A program made the translations under genes and the position numbers. Shown here in pieces: positions 5,190 through 7,214 of a stretch of DNA of 7,214 bases (positions within the stretch are counted from its first letter, which is position 1; the number at the start of each line of letters is the position of its first letter). The notes below the pieces were generated by a model. It ran no database searches, was not told the DNA's origin, and saw only the letters and a program-made list of their open reading frames with translations. Source of the stretch: Sulfitobacter sp. (lineage in GTDB: Bacteria > Pseudomonadota > Alphaproteobacteria > Rhodobacterales > Rhodobacteraceae); contig JAPKCR010000099.1 of the NCBI GenBank assembly GCA_026421135.1, forward strand, positions 1 to 7,214, given 5' to 3'.

Positions 5190-6989
5190 ATGTTGAATGA
5201 AACCGTCATCCGAGTCACCAACCGCATTATCGAAAGAAGCGCCGCAAGTCGTCAGGCGTATCTGGCCCGCATGCGTGGTGCCGCCGAAGCAGGTCCGGCA
5301 CGGGCGCATTTGTCCTGCAGTGGACAGGCGCATGCCTATGCGGGTGCTGGGCCGGATCAGAATGCATTGGCAACGCAATCTGCCGGTAATATCGGCATCA
5401 TCACCACCTATAATGATATGCTGTCGGCCCATCAGCCGTTTGAACGTTTTCCGGAAATCATCCGCGAAGCCGCCCGCGCAGTTGGCGGTACAGCACAGGT
5501 GGCCGGCGGCGTTCCCGCGATGTGCGATGGCGTTACCCAAGGCACACCAGGGATGGAGCTAAGCCTGTTTTCGCGCGACATCATCGCGATGGCGGCAGGT
5601 GTCGGCCTTAGCCACAATACATTCGATTCTGCGGTTTTTCTGGGCGTTTGCGACAAGATCGTGCCCGGGCTGGTGATCGCTGCACAGGCGTTTGGCCACC
5701 TGCCTGCGATCTTTTTGCCAGCGGGGCCAATGACCTCTGGCATATCGAACGATGAGAAGGCGGTTGTGCGCCAGAAATTTGCGTCGGGCGAGGCAACCCG
5801 AGAAGAACTGATGGCGTCAGAAATGGCTGCCTATCATGGCCCGGGGACCTGCACGTTCTACGGTACCGCCAACACCAACCAGATGTTGATGGAATTCATG
5901 GGGCTGCACCTGCCTGGCGCATCCTTTGTGAACCCAAACACACCCCTGCGCGATGCCCTGACAATTGCAGGAGCACAGCGGGCGCTGGCGATCAGCCATT
6001 TGGGCAACAACTATACGCCTGTGTGCGATGTGCTGGACGAAAAGGCATACGTAAACGGCATGATCGGCCTGCACGCGACTGGCGGCTCGACGAACTTGCT
6101 AATCCATCTGGTTGCTATGGCCCGCGCGGGCGGCATTATTCTGGATTGGCATGATTTCTCGGACCTGGCCGAGGTGACGCCGCTTTTGGCACGGGTTTAT
6201 CCAAACGGTCTGGCGGATGTGAACCACTTCCATGCCGCGGGAGGTCTGGGATACATGATTGGCCAATTGCTGAGCGGCGGCTTGCTGCATGATGATGTGA
6301 AAACCATCGCTGGTGACGGGCTTGACCGTTATACGCGCGACCCCAAGCTGAAAGATGGCGCGGTTGAATGGGTCGATGGCCCGACCGTGACATTGAACGA
6401 CAAAATCCTGCGCCCGATGGGTGACCCCTTCCAACCAACCGGCGGGCTTAAACGACTGTCGGGATCGTTGGGCAATGCTGTGACCAAGGTCTCTGCCGTC
6501 AAGCCAGAACACTATATTGTCGAAGCACCTGCACGGGTTTTCCATGATCAAGAGTCGGTAAAAGAGGCCTATAAGAAAGGGGAATTCACTAGCGATGTCG
6601 TTGTTGTTGTCCGTTTTCAGGGGCCAAAGGCGAACGGCATGCCCGAACTGCACAGTCTGACTCCGGTTCTGGCAAACCTGCAAGCCAAAGGGCTGAAGGT
6701 CGCGCTGGTCACAGATGGCCGGATGTCTGGCGCGTCGGGCAAAGTTCTTAGCGCCATCCATGTTTGCCCCGAAGCCCTGGATGGCGGCCCGATAGCCCGC
6801 ATTCAGGACGGTGACGTAATCCGTGTGGATGCCCGTGATGGTGTGCTTGAGGTGATAACACCCGGTGCGCTAGACCGCGAAATTACGACGGCTGATCTGT
6901 CTGGCAATGAATACGGACAAGGCCGGGAACTGTTTGCGAACTTTCGCAGGACTGTCGGGGCCGCAGATACCGGTGCCAGCAGCATTTGA
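5190..6989 (+). CDS. edd: Phosphogluconate dehydratase (6-phosphogluconate dehydratase)
   Basis: Edd dehydrates 6-phosphogluconate to 2-keto-3-deoxy-6-phosphogluconate (KDPG), the first committed step of the Entner-Doudoroff pathway. The 599-aa length is close to the 603 aa of E. coli Edd, and similarity runs the full length: VTNRIIERS near the start, [23 protein letters not shown] (Cys112), [11 protein letters not shown] (Cys154), [14 protein letters not shown] (Cys221), [29 protein letters not shown] and [12 protein letters not shown]. Cys154 and Cys221, with Cys112, are the expected ligands of the Fe-S cluster in the IlvD/Edd family. Edd is told from IlvD by the N-terminal motif and the neighbouring eda. 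The start ATG 5190 is preceded by AAGGGG at about 6 nt. The KDPG aldolase gene follows after 21 nt, so the two form an operon. An upstream palindrome probably mediates sugar-responsive repression. Confidence 0.97.
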   Translation: MLNETVIRVTNRIIERSAASRQAYLARMRGAAEAGPARAHLSCSGQAHAYAGAGPDQNALATQSAGNIGIITTYNDMLSAHQPFERFPEIIREAARAVGGTAQVAGGVPAMCDGVTQGTPGMELSLFSRDIIAMAAGVGLSHNTFDSAVFLGVCDKIVPGLVIAAQAFGHLPAIFLPAGPMTSGISNDEKAVVRQKFASGEATREELMASEMAAYHGPGTCTFYGTANTNQMLMEFMGLHLPGASFVNPNTPLRDALTIAGAQRALAISHLGNNYTPVCDVLDEKAYVNGMIGLHATGGSTNLLIHLVAMARAGGIILDWHDFSDLAEVTPLLARVYPNGLADVNHFHAAGGLGYMIGQLLSGGLLHDDVKTIAGDGLDRYTRDPKLKDGAVEWVDGPTVTLNDKILRPMGDPFQPTGGLKRLSGSLGNAVTKVSAVKPEHYIVEAPARVFHDQESVKEAYKKGEFTSDVVVVVRFQGPKANGMPELHSLTPVLANLQAKGLKVALVTDGRMSGASGKVLSAIHVCPEALDGGPIARIQDGDVIRVDARDGVLEVITPGALDREITTADLSGNEYGQGRELFANFRRTVGAADTGASSI

Positions 6990-7010
6990 ATCGAATGAAG
7001 GACTAAGGTT

Positions 7011-7214
7011 ATGACCCCACAAGACGCTAGCGCCGCCGCATATGACATCTGCAAACTGGCCCCGATCGTACCAGTTCTGGTTGTTCATGACGTGGCTCAT
7101 GCCCGCCCTCTGGCCGAGGCGCTGGTCGCTGGTGGTCTGCCAGCGCTTGAGGTGACATTGCGCACCGATGTCGCGTTGCAGGTGATCGCCGAGATGGCAA
7201 AAGTCGAAGGCGGC
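7011..7214 (+). CDS. eda: 2-dehydro-3-deoxyphosphogluconate (KDPG) aldolase, N-terminal part (runs off window)
   Basis: Eda splits KDPG into pyruvate and glyceraldehyde-3-phosphate, completing the Entner-Doudoroff pathway begun by edd. The 68 visible codons are open to the last base. APIVPVLVVHDVAHARPLAEALVAGGLPALEVTLRT (17-52) aligns well with the N-terminal barrel strands of E. coli Eda (GPVVPVIVV..., ALVAGGVRVLEVTLRT). Glu47 in EVTLRT corresponds to the catalytic glutamate. The Schiff-base lysine lies beyond the window. The ATG is 21 nt after the edd stop, with GAAGGACTAAGG supplying a ribosome binding site. Confidence 0.96.
   Translation, partial: MTPQDASAAAYDICKLAPIVPVLVVHDVAHARPLAEALVAGGLPALEVTLRTDVALQVIAEMAKVEGG

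Noticed and set aside
6099..6761. 220-aa minus-strand ORF inside edd
   Set aside because: It is fully inside edd, which aligns over its whole length with a known enzyme; it has no ribosome binding site or motif.

Overview
The window looks like chromosomal DNA from an alphaproteobacterium, most likely a marine Rhodobacterales (Roseobacter-type) species. This is an inference from protein flavour, moderate GC, short intergenic gaps and the edd-eda and nag gene types; no taxonomic marker is present. It contains two unrelated blocks, a selenocysteine block on the left and a sugar-catabolism block on the right.

Left block (about 1-3016, + strand). The window opens inside selB, the selenocysteine-specific elongation factor, of which only the C-terminal winged-helix part is visible. 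Next comes selC, a 95-nt tRNA-Sec with a UCA anticodon and a long variable arm. Two co-directional genes follow. The first encodes a 529-aa protein with an N-terminal thioredoxin-like domain (CETC active site) joined to a large conserved domain of unknown function. The second is a selenoprotein gene of the UGSC family, which an ordinary ORF caller would split in two because UGA at 2736-2738 encodes Sec93. A hairpin with a GU-containing loop sits about 20 nt after this UGA, as expected of a bacterial SECIS element. The factor, the tRNA and a client selenoprotein with a probable redox partner are therefore side by side. This is the most interesting part of the window.

Right block (about 3017-7214). 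A minus-strand operon encodes a BadF-type ATPase/GlcNAc-kinase-like protein and N-acetylglucosamine-6-phosphate deacetylase (nagA), overlapping by ATGA. It converges on the selenoprotein gene across a 35-nt gap that holds a strong hairpin. Divergent from it, on the + strand, are edd (6-phosphogluconate dehydratase) and the start of eda (KDPG aldolase), the two enzymes specific to the Entner-Doudoroff pathway. The 170-nt divergent region carries a perfect 12-bp palindrome typical of a LacI-family operator, overlapping a plausible edd promoter.

Apart from the two blocks there is no mobile element, CRISPR array or integrase. No gene-free stretch exceeds 300 bases.
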